DNA from: DATGMS01 sp035303945
GTDB lineage: Bacteria; Bacteroidota; Bacteroidia; Cytophagales; Cyclobacteriaceae
Length of the DNA: 64,000 bases
Reading direction: 5' to 3'
Assembly (NCBI GenBank): GCA_035303945.1
Contig: DATGQZ010000060.1
Coordinates: 75,218 to 139,217, forward strand
Below, piece by piece: positions 34,872 to 44,125 of the stretch; positions within the stretch are counted from its first letter, which is position 1; each line of letters opens with the position of its first letter. The notes beneath the pieces were generated by a model. It searched no databases. It had not been told where the DNA came from and saw only the letters and a list, made by a program, of their open reading frames with translations. The position numbers and the translations under genes are program-made.

Positions 34872-36257
34872 ATGGCTTCAAGGGGCGGTTTTTCAAGTAA
34901 ATTTGGTTTTATAGCAGCAGCGGCAGGCTCAGCAATAGGCTTAGGGAATATCTGGCAATTCCCTTATGTCACCGGCCAAAACGGGGGAGCCGCTTTTTTG
35001 CTACTCTATATAGGTTGGATCCTATTCCTGGGATTGCCCATAATGATCGGTGAAATTGCGATAGGCAGAAAGACCAGATCAAACCCCTATGGGGCTTACA
35101 AAGCATTAGGCGGCAAATCATGGGCCTTAGTAGGTTTATTTGGCATTATTTGCGGCATCATGATCCTCTCATTCTACAATGTAGTATCTGGCTGGGCGTT
35201 TGGGTATTTTGTGAATGTTGCCTTTGGTGACCTACTCCAAAAGCATGACTACAGTGGCTTTTTTGACTATTTCGTGCATGATTTTACGGATAATCTGATT
35301 TTCAGTTTGGGCTTCATGCTGATCACTGCGTTTATTGTATATCAAGGGGTGCAGAAAGGTATTGAAGGCGCCGCCAAACTTCTCATGCCCACCCTCTTTG
35401 TGCTTTTGGTAAGCTTGGTGATTTATGGACTGACTTTACCCAATGCCATGGATGGAGTCCGATTTTACCTTCTTCCTGATTTCAGTTTGATCAACGGCGC
35501 CAGCATATATTCAGCGCTCGGACAGGCATTCTTCTCCCTTAGCTTGGGTATGGGTGCCCTAATTACCTATGGCTCTTATGTAGGCAAAGACGATAACATC
35601 ATCAGTTCTGCTGGACTCGTGTCTATAACCGATACTTTAGTGTCCTTCTTAGCGGGTATGATGATATTCCCTCTGGTATTTTCTACTGGGCAATCCCCGA
35701 GCGAAGGTCCGGGGTTGGTTTTTGTGGCACTCCCTGCTGTTTTTGAGTCAATGGGTCCAGTTCTGGGCAAGTTTATCGGCAGCTCCTTCTTCCTCTTGCT
35801 GTGCTTTGCTGCATTAACCTCTACAATATCACTGCTGGAAGTTCCGGTTTCCTATTTAGTAGATGAGAAAAAGCTGTCCCGAGGCAAGGCTGTTATCATC
35901 ATGGCTGCTGTAGTATTTCTTATCGGAGTACCCAGCATGTTAGGATTTGGCGCAGTGGATTTGTTTACCAGCTTTGTACATTACGAAGGCGCCTCCAAAT
36001 CCGTCATGGATGTGGTACAAGATGTATTCTATGTCATTGGCCTGCCATTGGGAGGACTGCTCATGAGTATCTTCATCGCGAGGAAATGGAAAATAGAAAA
36101 CATGTCCGAAGAAGTAAGCAAAGGATACCCTGGCTATATAGGCTCCTCCTTGGAAACATTCATCACGGTGATGATCAGCTATATCTGTCCCTTAGTACTG
36201 GGCATCATGTTCATCCTTACCATCCTTCAGAAATTCTTTGGAATCAACTTTATATAA
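34872..36257 (+). CDS. Sodium-dependent transporter, NSS/SNF family
   Basis: 461-residue neurotransmitter:sodium symporter homologue of LeuT/MhsT type with about 11-12 helices. TM1, AAAGSAIGLGNIWQFPYVTGQNGG, carries the unwound sodium/substrate site. The TM6 region SALGQAFFSLSLGMGALITYGSY is also typical. Such transporters usually import amino acids. It is a single-gene unit ending at a terminator. Confidence 0.93.
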   Translation: MASRGGFSSKFGFIAAAAGSAIGLGNIWQFPYVTGQNGGAAFLLLYIGWILFLGLPIMIGEIAIGRKTRSNPYGAYKALGGKSWALVGLFGIICGIMILSFYNVVSGWAFGYFVNVAFGDLLQKHDYSGFFDYFVHDFTDNLIFSLGFMLITAFIVYQGVQKGIEGAAKLLMPTLFVLLVSLVIYGLTLPNAMDGVRFYLLPDFSLINGASIYSALGQAFFSLSLGMGALITYGSYVGKDDNIISSAGLVSITDTLVSFLAGMMIFPLVFSTGQSPSEGPGLVFVALPAVFESMGPVLGKFIGSSFFLLLCFAALTSTISLLEVPVSYLVDEKKLSRGKAVIIMAAVVFLIGVPSMLGFGAVDLFTSFVHYEGASKSVMDVVQDVFYVIGLPLGGLLMSIFIARKWKIENMSEEVSKGYPGYIGSSLETFITVMISYICPLVLGIMFILTILQKFFGINFI

Positions 36258-36649
36258 GGGCATTTTCCTCACAAACGAGTTAAACATTCCGACCGGCCTA
36301 GGCCGGTTTTTTTGTTTTTGATGCTAATACCTTTTAAAGCTTCCCTTATCGTCAAATTTCCCCGTTCAAAAAAATCCGCTTCAGGATAAACAAATCATCA
36401 ACATGCAGTAAAAAATAAGTGTATTTTTGTCCGGTCGGTGAAATTATCCAGAGAAAATAAAATTTGACAGCATAAATGGCAGTGGAAGTCCGGCATACCC
36501 ACTACCCTTTTTTACTGGTACATCTTTAGTTTTTGACTGGAAAGATCACCCCTCCCTACCGATAAACCCAAAACAACTTTTAGTGCAATTTATAGGTCTG
36601 GAAGCAGACCCTTTTAGTCATTCAACTATGTATAAACCTAAATCACAGT
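36258..36649. other. Intergenic region and possible long SusC leader
   Basis: 392 bases without a gene. The left end holds the NSS terminator. A TATTTTTG -7 element at 36422-36429 would give a leader of over 200 bases before the SusC start; no -33 partner is visible, so this is weak. Confidence 0.35.
36291..36314 (+). terminator. Rho-independent terminator of NSS gene
   Basis: Perfect 16-base palindrome ACCGGCCTAGGCCGGT (36292-36307) followed by seven T. Confidence 0.85.
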
Positions 36650-39600
36650 ATGAAATTTAAAACGCACCCATTATCCCTAAGGACTACCTTTGGCGTTTGC
36701 CTTGGAGTGTTAGGGCAATTTTTCAGCATTGGCTATGCTCAAGCTGGAGAAAAAGGGGCTGTAATTCGCGCCGGAGAATTATCCCCTTCTTTAATTTCTG
36801 AAAATAAGATGGACTTCATCACGGTGACAGGAACAGTCACTGCCTCTTCAGACGGTCTTGGCATACCTGGTGTCAACGTGTTGATCAAAGGCTCTTTGAC
36901 CGGAACAGTTACCGACATCGACGGATCCTATACCTTAAATGTACCGGACAACAATGCGACTTTGGTTTTCTCCTCTATAGGGTATATCACCCAGGAGGTA
37001 CCTGTCAACGGCCGCAGTACTATTGACATCGTATTGGCGGAAGATGTGCAAAACCTTGATGAAGTAGTTGTAATTGGCTATGGTCTCGCCAAAAAAGGTG
37101 ATCTCACTGGCTCCATGACGGCAATTGAATCAAAAGCTATCAGCGTACAATCTAACTCCACCGTCACCCGTGCTTTGGAAGGCTTAGTACCTGGCTTACA
37201 AATCTCTTCTATCGATGGTCAGCCTGGAGTGGATACAGGAATCCGTGTAAGAGGTGCGGGCTCTACCAGCCAAAACAGCTCTAATGCACTAATCGTGATC
37301 GATGGTGTGCCAGCAGAGCATGATAATGCCCTTTCCTCCATCAACCCGAAGGACATTGAAAGCATCAGCATCTTAAAAGATGCTGCTTCTACGGCGGTCT
37401 ACGGTTCTAGAGGTGCTAACGGCGTGATCCTGGTAACTACCAAAAAAGGTACAACCGGCAAAACTCGTATATCCTTTGAAGGACGATGGGGTGCTAACTA
37501 TGCAGGTGCATTAAGGTACGATAAAATCACCGATCCAAAAGATATCTATGAATACGCCTGGCAGGCAATCTATAACTCTGTTCGTTTTGGTGTAGATGGA
37601 ACCCCTTCTACCAATGGCAAATACACAACCAATGTGCAGAATCCGAATATGAGCCATGATGACGCGGCTGTATTTGCTAGCCAGCACCTCTTTGATTACA
37701 CCGGCTCAACGACCGACTTTTCGGCAAACCTACTTGGAAACTGGATGTTATATGATGTCCCTGGCGCGGTGTATAACCCTACAGGAAGTGGCTCTAACGG
37801 GAGTGCAACCATGACAGGTGCTTATTTGGTTAACCCCGACGGCAAACTGAATCCAAACGCCCGCCTGCTGTATGGCGCTGGAAGTTATGACAACTATTTC
37901 TTGGAAAGTCCTTTACGTCAGGAGTACAACCTTACGGGCAGCGGCGGCACAGAAAAAGTTGACTATTACCTATCTTTGGGCTTTTTGGAAGACCCTTCTT
38001 ACATTAGAGGCTCCTCATTTGCCCGTTATAACCTTCGTTCAAATGTAAACGCGCAGCTCTACGATTGGTTAAAAGTAGGAGCTAACATTGGCTACTCCAA
38101 CCGTGACACAGAATCTCCTGCTACACGATTTGGCCGTAACCCGGGATCTGCCGTAGCCAACGTGTTCCGTTGGACGAATGGCCAAAGCCCATTAATCTCC
38201 TTATTTGCCAGGGATGAAAACGGCAATATCATCAAAAACGCAGATGGCACAAATAGAGTGCATCAACTGGCTGGAGACAGCTACTCCCCACTAGGTATTA
38301 CCAAAGCACCGACCTCTACTGCAAACCTGATCCAAATTCTTGATGACGACATTGACAGAAGAGTGTCAAATGACCTGAACCTGAAAGGATATGCTACATT
38401 CAGCTTCTTAGAGGATTTCAAGTTTACGACAAACATGTCTTACGACCGCTTCTCTGAAGTCAGAACCCGGTATGGAAACAGTGAAACCGGTCCTTATCAA
38501 GGAATCGGCGCATTTGGTAAAACCTACCAAAACGTGGCAATTATCAACGCCCAGCAACTGCTTAATTATTATAAGCAGATCGGCAAACACTCCGTAACGG
38601 GTTTGGCTGGTCATGAATACTACCAGTATGACATGGACAACCTGAACTATAATTCTGCTTACGGTTTGGTAAACAACTTTCCTGCTTATGCCAACTTCGT
38701 TGGCAGGTACACCGGAGGCACCTTCTCAAACCCAGGAGGTAACATTGTCAGAACAGCTATGGAAAGTTACTTCGGCAGGTTAAGCTATATCTTCGATGAG
38801 CGATTCTACGCAGAGGGGTCTATTAGGAGGGATGGTTCTTCTAAATTCAAATTTGCTGAAAACAGATGGGGCACTTTCTGGTCGCTTGGTGGTGGCTGGA
38901 GAATTTCGGGTGAGAAATTTATGGAGAACGCCAGCTGGATAGATGAATTAAAAGTCAGGGCCAGTTACGGTGTCATCGGTAACCAAAGCGGTATTGCTAA
39001 CTATTCCGGCTACCAAATCTGGAACTACAGCGCAATATATACCCCTAACACTTCTGGAACCGGCATCCCAGCTAGCTTCAACCTTACCCAAGGTGCCTTC
39101 GTGAATGATGCGCTTACTTGGGAGAATACCAACACTTTTGATATTGGCTTAGACTTCGCCTTCTTCAAAAGAGTCTACGGTGCCATCGACTGGTACAACA
39201 AACAAACTACCAACTCGGTGTGGGATCAGCCGATCCCTTTCTCATTAGGACAAAGCTCCTTGACTAAAAACACCGCTGGTCTTAGAAATAGAGGCGTGGA
39301 AGTAGATGTATATGTTGACATCTTCAGAAACAGAGACTTCTCTTGGAAAGTGGGTTTGAACGGCACCCATTACACCACCGTGTTGACAGACGTACCTGAA
39401 GGCATTGGCATGGCAGAGCTTGACGGTAATTGGACGGGTAGCGTGGACGGATGGACCAGAACGGGTGGTGCATCTACCAGTGCCATTTCTTACTTGAGAG
39501 GTGTGGGTAAAGATTATTATAACCTCTATTTCTTCAAGTATGGCGGAGTGGATCAAAATACCGGTCTTCCCCTATTCTACCACAGAGTAACGGCTGCTGA

Positions 39601-40216
39601 CCACAGTGCCGGCAACTGGGAAAATGTTCCTGTAGGCGAAAGCGTGACAACCACTAATTATTCTTTGGCTGACCGTTATGAAATGGGAAGCGCTTTGCCG
39701 AAGTGGATCGGTGGCTTTAACACTTCCCTCAGATACAAAAACTTTGATTTGACGGCAATTATCGCCTACCAAATCGGGGGCAAATTCATGAGTGTTGAAT
39801 ACGCAAACAGCCTGTACATGAGTGGTAATATCGGTAGTGCATTGTCTGCAGAGTTGATCGGCAATACCTGGACTCCTGAAAACACAGATGCGAAATTCCC
39901 AATGGCGCTTTATGGCAACAGCTACTACACCAGCGGTTCGACCATTGGCAGCTGGATGTATTCTGACATGGCACTCTTTGATGCATCTTACCTCAACCTG
40001 AAAAACGTAACCATCGGGTACAATTTCCCACAACACATCGTATCAAAAATCAAAGCGAGCAATTTGAGGGTATTTGCCTCAGGCGATAACGTGTTGATGT
40101 TGACTGGTCACTCTGGTATCGACCCAAGAATGTCATTGGTGGGCGGTCTTGAAGTAGGTGCATATGCCTATCCTTACATGAGTACCGTGTCTTTCGGCGT
40201 TAACTTGGATTTTTAA
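36650..40216 (+). CDS. SusC/RagA family TonB-linked outer membrane protein
   Basis: 1188-residue TonB-dependent transporter. A signal/leader region occupies about the first 35 residues. The carboxypeptidase-regulatory-like domain is visible as VTGTVTASSDGLGIPGVNVLIKG through VPVNGRSTIDIVLAE (about 57-130). The SusC-specific DEVVVIGYG and a plug domain (VRGAGSTSQNSSNALIVIDGVP, STAVYGSRGANGVILVTTKKG) come next. The 22-strand barrel follows, ending in an aromatic-type C-terminus (VSFGVNLDF). It pairs with the SusD-like lipoprotein 27 bases downstream to import a polymer or oligomer across the outer membrane. No glycosidase, peptidase or sigma/anti-sigma gene is adjacent, so the cargo is unknown. 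Confidence 0.96.
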   Translation: MKFKTHPLSLRTTFGVCLGVLGQFFSIGYAQAGEKGAVIRAGELSPSLISENKMDFITVTGTVTASSDGLGIPGVNVLIKGSLTGTVTDIDGSYTLNVPDNNATLVFSSIGYITQEVPVNGRSTIDIVLAEDVQNLDEVVVIGYGLAKKGDLTGSMTAIESKAISVQSNSTVTRALEGLVPGLQISSIDGQPGVDTGIRVRGAGSTSQNSSNALIVIDGVPAEHDNALSSINPKDIESISILKDAASTAVYGSRGANGVILVTTKKGTTGKTRISFEGRWGANYAGALRYDKITDPKDIYEYAWQAIYNSVRFGVDGTPSTNGKYTTNVQNPNMSHDDAAVFASQHLFDYTGSTTDFSANLLGNWMLYDVPGAVYNPTGSGSNGSATMTGAYLVNPDGKLNPNARLLYGAGSYDNYFLESPLRQEYNLTGSGGTEKVDYYLSLGFLEDPSYIRGSSFARYNLRSNVNAQLYDWLKVGANIGYSNRDTESPATRFGRNPGSAVANVFRWTNGQSPLISLFARDENGNIIKNADGTNRVHQLAGDSYSPLGITKAPTSTANLIQILDDDIDRRVSNDLNLKGYATFSFLEDFKFTTNMSYDRFSEVRTRYGNSETGPYQGIGAFGKTYQNVAIINAQQLLNYYKQIGKHSVTGLAGHEYYQYDMDNLNYNSAYGLVNNFPAYANFVGRYTGGTFSNPGGNIVRTAMESYFGRLSYIFDERFYAEGSIRRDGSSKFKFAENRWGTFWSLGGGWRISGEKFMENASWIDELKVRASYGVIGNQSGIANYSGYQIWNYSAIYTPNTSGTGIPASFNLTQGAFVNDALTWENTNTFDIGLDFAFFKRVYGAIDWYNKQTTNSVWDQPIPFSLGQSSLTKNTAGLRNRGVEVDVYVDIFRNRDFSWKVGLNGTHYTTVLTDVPEGIGMAELDGNWTGSVDGWTRTGGASTSAISYLRGVGKDYYNLYFFKYGGVDQNTGLPLFYHRVTAADHSAGNWENVPVGESVTTTNYSLADRYEMGSALPKWIGGFNTSLRYKNFDLTAIIAYQIGGKFMSVEYANSLYMSGNIGSALSAELIGNTWTPENTDAKFPMALYGNSYYTSGSTIGSWMYSDMALFDASYLNLKNVTIGYNFPQHIVSKIKASNLRVFASGDNVLMLTGHSGIDPRMSLVGGLEVGAYAYPYMSTVSFGVNLDF

Positions 40217-40243
40217 TCTTAAAATCGACAAAACAGCAATAAA

Positions 40244-41845
40244 ATGAAAAAATATATTGTAAGCTTATTTGCAGCAGCCTTATTAAGCTCCTGTGCAGAT
40301 AATCTGGATATTACTCCCCCTAACAATATCACTGACGAACAGATCAGGGAGCTGTTAAACTCTGGTGACGAAAGCGCCATCCAACTTGTAATGGGCAGCA
40401 TGGCGAACAACATGCCTTTGCTCTTCAACTATGCTGGTATCAGCGGTATTGGCAGCGCTGATATGTACTACAGCAACCAAGGTTTGGACGTCTTGCGCAG
40501 TTTGGAGGGCAATGACATGGTGCTTGGTGATATTGCAGGCTTATCCTCACTCGTAGGTGCGGATGAATACCGACTGGACAACTTCATCACCAGCAATGTC
40601 AACAAGAACTCCGCCTATTGGTATTATGCTTGGCACTGTATTACCTCTGCCAACAAAATGCTCAACTTCTTGGACGATGCCACAGTGGGCGATAACACCT
40701 TTCTGATGAACTACAAAGCCCGAGGTTTGGTAGTACGTGCGTATGGTTATAACTATCTCATGGAAAACTATCAGGACGCTTACCTTCAAGGTGGTAACAG
40801 CAAATTGGGTTTGATGTTGTATGATGCTTTTTCTCCTACCCAATCATTTAAGGCGCGTTCAAGTGCAGAAGATACTTACAGCTTCATTAAGAACGACCTT
40901 AACACTGCTATTGATCTGTTGAACCGATCCAATACCGGATTTACAGCCGACCAAACGGATATTGATTTGGGTGTAGCTTATTTTCTACAAGCAAGAGTTG
41001 CTGTTTGGACGGGAGACTGGAATACAGCAATCAGCGCTGCAGATAAAATCCTGGCACAGTACCCCAACCTCATGAGCTATGAGCAGTATGGTGGTAAAAA
41101 TACAGGTACGGCGGAAAATCCAGAATACCGCCCTGAAACAAACGGTTTCCTTAACAATGCTGTCAACCCTGAAGTGATACTAGGCTTTCCATTGGGAACT
41201 GCCAATACGTATCACCACGCCTACACCAATCCTTTTGGTGAAGGTTCCGGTGGCGTATCCAGGGCATATAAAAGGATTGACAATAGGCTATATGATAAAA
41301 TTGCTGAGAACGATTATCGTAAAGAGGTCTTTATGGCCGAGGCCTTTGGTAATTATACCTATCCAAGGAATAACATCGTAGCCTATATTCCTGCGTATAC
41401 CAATACCAAGTTTGCAGCCACTCATGGATTGGGAAGCAATGATAAAATTGAAGTAGGCCGCGTAACTACCTATTATATGCGAACTTCAGAGGTGCTATTG
41501 ATGAAAGCTGAAGCTCAAGCGCAATTGGGAGATGATGCAGGTGCTAAAGCCACGCTAAACCAATTGCTCGCAGCACGTACGAGAAATGGTGAAACTCCGC
41601 TGACCTGCGATACCTATCCGTCTATGGCAGGCCTATCTGCTTTGGAAATGGTTTACCTTCAAACTCGTATCGAGTTGTGGGGCGAAGGTGGCAGAGAGTT
41701 CTACAACAACAAAAGATGGAACATTGAAGTGGATAGAACCTCTTCTAGCAACCATATTTCCAAAAACACCTATCCTGTATCTAGAATGACCTTACAGATC
41801 CCTGACGATGAGATGTTATACAACCCATTGGCAGTGCAGAATTAA
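40244..41845 (+). CDS. SusD/RagB family nutrient-binding lipoprotein
   Basis: 533-residue surface lipoprotein. Signal MKKYIVSLFAAALLSSC with lipidated cysteine 17. The TPR-like helical fold of SusD is suggested by YKARGLVVRAYGYNYLMENYQDAY and FLQARVAVWTGDWNTAISAADKIL. The C-terminal RagB block RTSEVLLMKAEAQAQLGDD and LQTRIELWGEGGREFYNNKRW is typical. It forms the lid of the SusC barrel and binds the cargo. It is followed by a strong terminator, closing the two-gene operon. Confidence 0.95.
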   Translation: MKKYIVSLFAAALLSSCADNLDITPPNNITDEQIRELLNSGDESAIQLVMGSMANNMPLLFNYAGISGIGSADMYYSNQGLDVLRSLEGNDMVLGDIAGLSSLVGADEYRLDNFITSNVNKNSAYWYYAWHCITSANKMLNFLDDATVGDNTFLMNYKARGLVVRAYGYNYLMENYQDAYLQGGNSKLGLMLYDAFSPTQSFKARSSAEDTYSFIKNDLNTAIDLLNRSNTGFTADQTDIDLGVAYFLQARVAVWTGDWNTAISAADKILAQYPNLMSYEQYGGKNTGTAENPEYRPETNGFLNNAVNPEVILGFPLGTANTYHHAYTNPFGEGSGGVSRAYKRIDNRLYDKIAENDYRKEVFMAEAFGNYTYPRNNIVAYIPAYTNTKFAATHGLGSNDKIEVGRVTTYYMRTSEVLLMKAEAQAQLGDDAGAKATLNQLLAARTRNGETPLTCDTYPSMAGLSALEMVYLQTRIELWGEGGREFYNNKRWNIEVDRTSSSNHISKNTYPVSRMTLQIPDDEMLYNPLAVQN

Positions 41846-41862
41846 TCTTTAAATATCATATC

Positions 41863-41894
41863 AAAGGCACCTGAAATTTCAGGTGCCTTTTTTT
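41863..41894. terminator. Bidirectional terminator
   Basis: Perfect 28-base inverted repeat (41863-41890; arms AAAGGCACCTGAAA and TTTCAGGTGCCTTT) between the convergent SusD and lipoprotein genes. A T-run follows on the plus strand. Confidence 0.9.
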
Positions 41895-41912
41895 ACAGTT
41901 CTCTATCCTGTT

Positions 41913-42554
41913 CTAAATCGTCCACTGGTCATGCACGATTCCAACCAATCGAGGCTTACCCGCCTCTGGCCTAAATATGAGCCGAAGACTCCTCCAGTCC
42001 ATGCCGCCATATTTCTCATCAAAGCCAGAAAAGTGGCTTTCTGTAAAATCTGCTCCAGGAAAAACTTGTTGGATATTCACTAAAGAATTCCCTTTACCAA
42101 GAATCTCGTTGACGCTTTTCTGTTCCGCATTCAAAAAATCTACATCGTAGACAAATTTATCGAAATAGGCTTCTACCGGCATCGAGATCTCCTTACCCGT
42201 ACCATCATAGCTACCCCATATAATGGGCTTCTCTTCTTCCAAGAGCTTGATAAACATAGAGGATCCAAGCTGAACATGATGGGCGGTATCAATATAGCCA
42301 TAGGGGGAAAATCGAACACCCTCCTCCGAATGAAAATGCTCTGCCAGCTTCCTGTAATCTCTCGCTTTCATTATTGCAAGAATTTCATCTGTTGCCTGAA
42401 GCAGCATAGTATCTTTATCTACTTGTTGACGTATTGCCTCAGCCTCCCTATCGGGCATCGCAGCATTTTCAGCACTCTTTTGTTGGCTGGGGCTGTCACA
42501 AGCTACCATCGCCAGCAATAAGGCAACTATGTATATATGCTGTTTATTAATCAT
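41913..42554 (-). CDS. Hypothetical lipoprotein
   Basis: 213-residue lipoprotein: MINKQHIYIVALLLAMVAC with lipidated cysteine 19. The mature part contains KARDYRKLAEHFHSEEGVRFSPYGYIDT, similar to uncharacterised lipoproteins found widely in Firmicutes and Bacteroidota. No catalytic motif is evident. Its ATG overlaps the pcm stop (ATGATTAA) by 8 bases, so the two are translationally coupled and may act together in the envelope. Function unknown. Confidence 0.78.
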   Translation of the reverse strand: MINKQHIYIVALLLAMVACDSPSQQKSAENAAMPDREAEAIRQQVDKDTMLLQATDEILAIMKARDYRKLAEHFHSEEGVRFSPYGYIDTAHHVQLGSSMFIKLLEEEKPIIWGSYDGTGKEISMPVEAYFDKFVYDVDFLNAEQKSVNEILGKGNSLVNIQQVFPGADFTESHFSGFDEKYGGMDWRSLRLIFRPEAGKPRLVGIVHDQWTI

Positions 42555-43242
42555 CCTTATCTTCTTTTGGCCGTGTGAAGGGAACAAAACGGACCGGTAG
42601 TACATTTTTTTGTGTAATCTTTCCACCGGACTTTTCTACCAAGAGCAATTGGTCTGTCGCCCCAGCTTTATCTACCGGTATCACCATTTTCCCACCATCG
42701 CTTAATTGGTGGATCAACGCAGGGGGGATCTCTTTCGCTGCAGCCGTAACGATGATTGCATCAAAAGGAGCATATTCTTCCCATCCATCGTAACCATCGG
42801 CTATACGCAGTTGAATATTTTCATAGCCCAAAGTCTTTAGATTCTTTTGAGCACGCTGCCCGAGTTCGGCAATTATTTCCAAGGTATATACTGTATCCAC
42901 GATTTCCGCCAACACCGCCGCTTGGTAGCCTGATCCTGTACCAATCTCGAGCACTTTCATCCCTTTTTTTGGCTTAAGGAGATCGGTCATAAAAGCCACG
43001 ATATAAGGTTGTGAGATGGTCTGCCCCAGCCCTATAGGCAAAGGAGTGTCTTCATAAGCGAACTGCCTTTGGTCTTTCGGAACCAAACAATGCCGAGGCA
43101 CCGCACGCATTGCCCGTAGTACATTCCGGTTTTCTACACCTCTCCTTTCGATCTGTTCCTTCACCATCCTATCGCGTTCCGCTTGTCGCATATCTGACTG
43201 AAATAGCAGTAGCCCCAAGATTATAAGCAGATAACTTGCCAT
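42547..43242 (-). CDS. pcm: Protein-L-isoaspartate O-methyltransferase
   Basis: 231-residue repair methyltransferase that methylates isoaspartyl residues with S-adenosylmethionine. The SAM motif VLEIGTGSGYQAAVLAE and the family block PLPIGLGQTISQPYIVAFMTDLL are intact. The N-terminus MASYLLIILGLLLFQSD looks like a signal peptide or membrane anchor, unusual for a SAM-dependent cytosolic enzyme. An in-frame ATG at 43191 (MRQAERDRMV) would give a 214-residue soluble form. Coupling to a lipoprotein gene hints at an envelope role. Confidence 0.92.
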   Translation of the reverse strand: MASYLLIILGLLLFQSDMRQAERDRMVKEQIERRGVENRNVLRAMRAVPRHCLVPKDQRQFAYEDTPLPIGLGQTISQPYIVAFMTDLLKPKKGMKVLEIGTGSGYQAAVLAEIVDTVYTLEIIAELGQRAQKNLKTLGYENIQLRIADGYDGWEEYAPFDAIIVTAAAKEIPPALIHQLSDGGKMVIPVDKAGATDQLLLVEKSGGKITQKNVLPVRFVPFTRPKEDKDD

Positions 43243-43380
43243 ACTTATCGTTTGAAACTGTGTTTTGAGTTTCAGAACCTAATTTACCGGTAATAAGGCA
43301 CAACAGCAATAACTGTGAACCACATAAGCTGTCCAGTAATGGATCATTTTATTTCAGTGGCAAGGGTATCGCTATGAGAA

Positions 43381-44082
43381 ATGCTTTATTTTGTATCATT
43401 CATTACTAAACAGATTGATCTTTTGGTGAAAATCCTGTCTTACCTCTCGCTGATTTTTGGCTTTTTATCGGGAGGATGTACGACTTCCACAGAGCCCGTA
43501 ACGACTAATAAAGAGGAAGCAACCTCAAGCAGGGATACTTTGATCCTTTCCGAATACACCATTATGATACAGTGGGGAGAAAGTGGATTGCCCAAGACAA
43601 TAACCCCTTTAGACAAGCAGCAATCGCCCTCAGGATATAAAATACAATATCGGAACAATGGCGCACTCTTGTCTGTGTCAGAATGGAAAAATGGAGTGCA
43701 GGATGGATTGACCTGGGTGTTAAATGAGCAGTTGATCACACAGCAACAGTTTATTAGAGACGTATTAACTTATGAGGCTGTTTATGTAGGTCAACAAAAA
43801 ATTGCCGACAGACTCTATCCAAAGATTATAGAAGAGTTTTTCTTCGAGGATAAGTATTACGCCAAGCTGCAATTCCCATTTCCATTTGCTGGTCAGATCC
43901 AGATAAGTGTGGATGACCATCAATCAGTAGTCAACCCGCTACCTGAACAAATCTATCAATTGGTCGTAAATGATGCGTTGGATTTGTCCGAATATCATTA
44001 TCAGCTCAGGTACTTACCGGCGAGCGAGGATACCTTATTGAATAGTTCTTTTCGGTTGAGCCATACGATCTATGGCAAATAA
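43381..44082 (+). CDS. Hypothetical lipoprotein
   Basis: 233-residue protein with a hydrophobic N-terminus ending in LSGGC (cysteine 33), a plausible lipobox after an unusually long leader. The rest is polar and beta-rich, with the fragment NGALLSVSEWKNGVQDG that resembles a MORN-like/toxin-antitoxin YwqK-type repeat unit. No family could be assigned. It is a single gene between divergent pcm and convergent adenosine kinase. Function unknown. Confidence 0.65.
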   Translation: MLYFVSFITKQIDLLVKILSYLSLIFGFLSGGCTTSTEPVTTNKEEATSSRDTLILSEYTIMIQWGESGLPKTITPLDKQQSPSGYKIQYRNNGALLSVSEWKNGVQDGLTWVLNEQLITQQQFIRDVLTYEAVYVGQQKIADRLYPKIIEEFFFEDKYYAKLQFPFPFAGQIQISVDDHQSVVNPLPEQIYQLVVNDALDLSEYHYQLRYLPASEDTLLNSSFRLSHTIYGK

Positions 44083-44112
44083 AAAAGACCCAGCTTAAAA
44101 AGATGCTGGGTC
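44081..44112 (-). terminator. Rho-independent terminator of adenosine kinase gene
   Basis: Stem GACCCAGC/GCTGGGTC (44087-44094 with 44105-44112), followed on the minus strand by six T. It overlaps the end of the convergent lipoprotein gene. Confidence 0.82.
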
Positions 44113-44125
44113 TCAAAATGATCAG

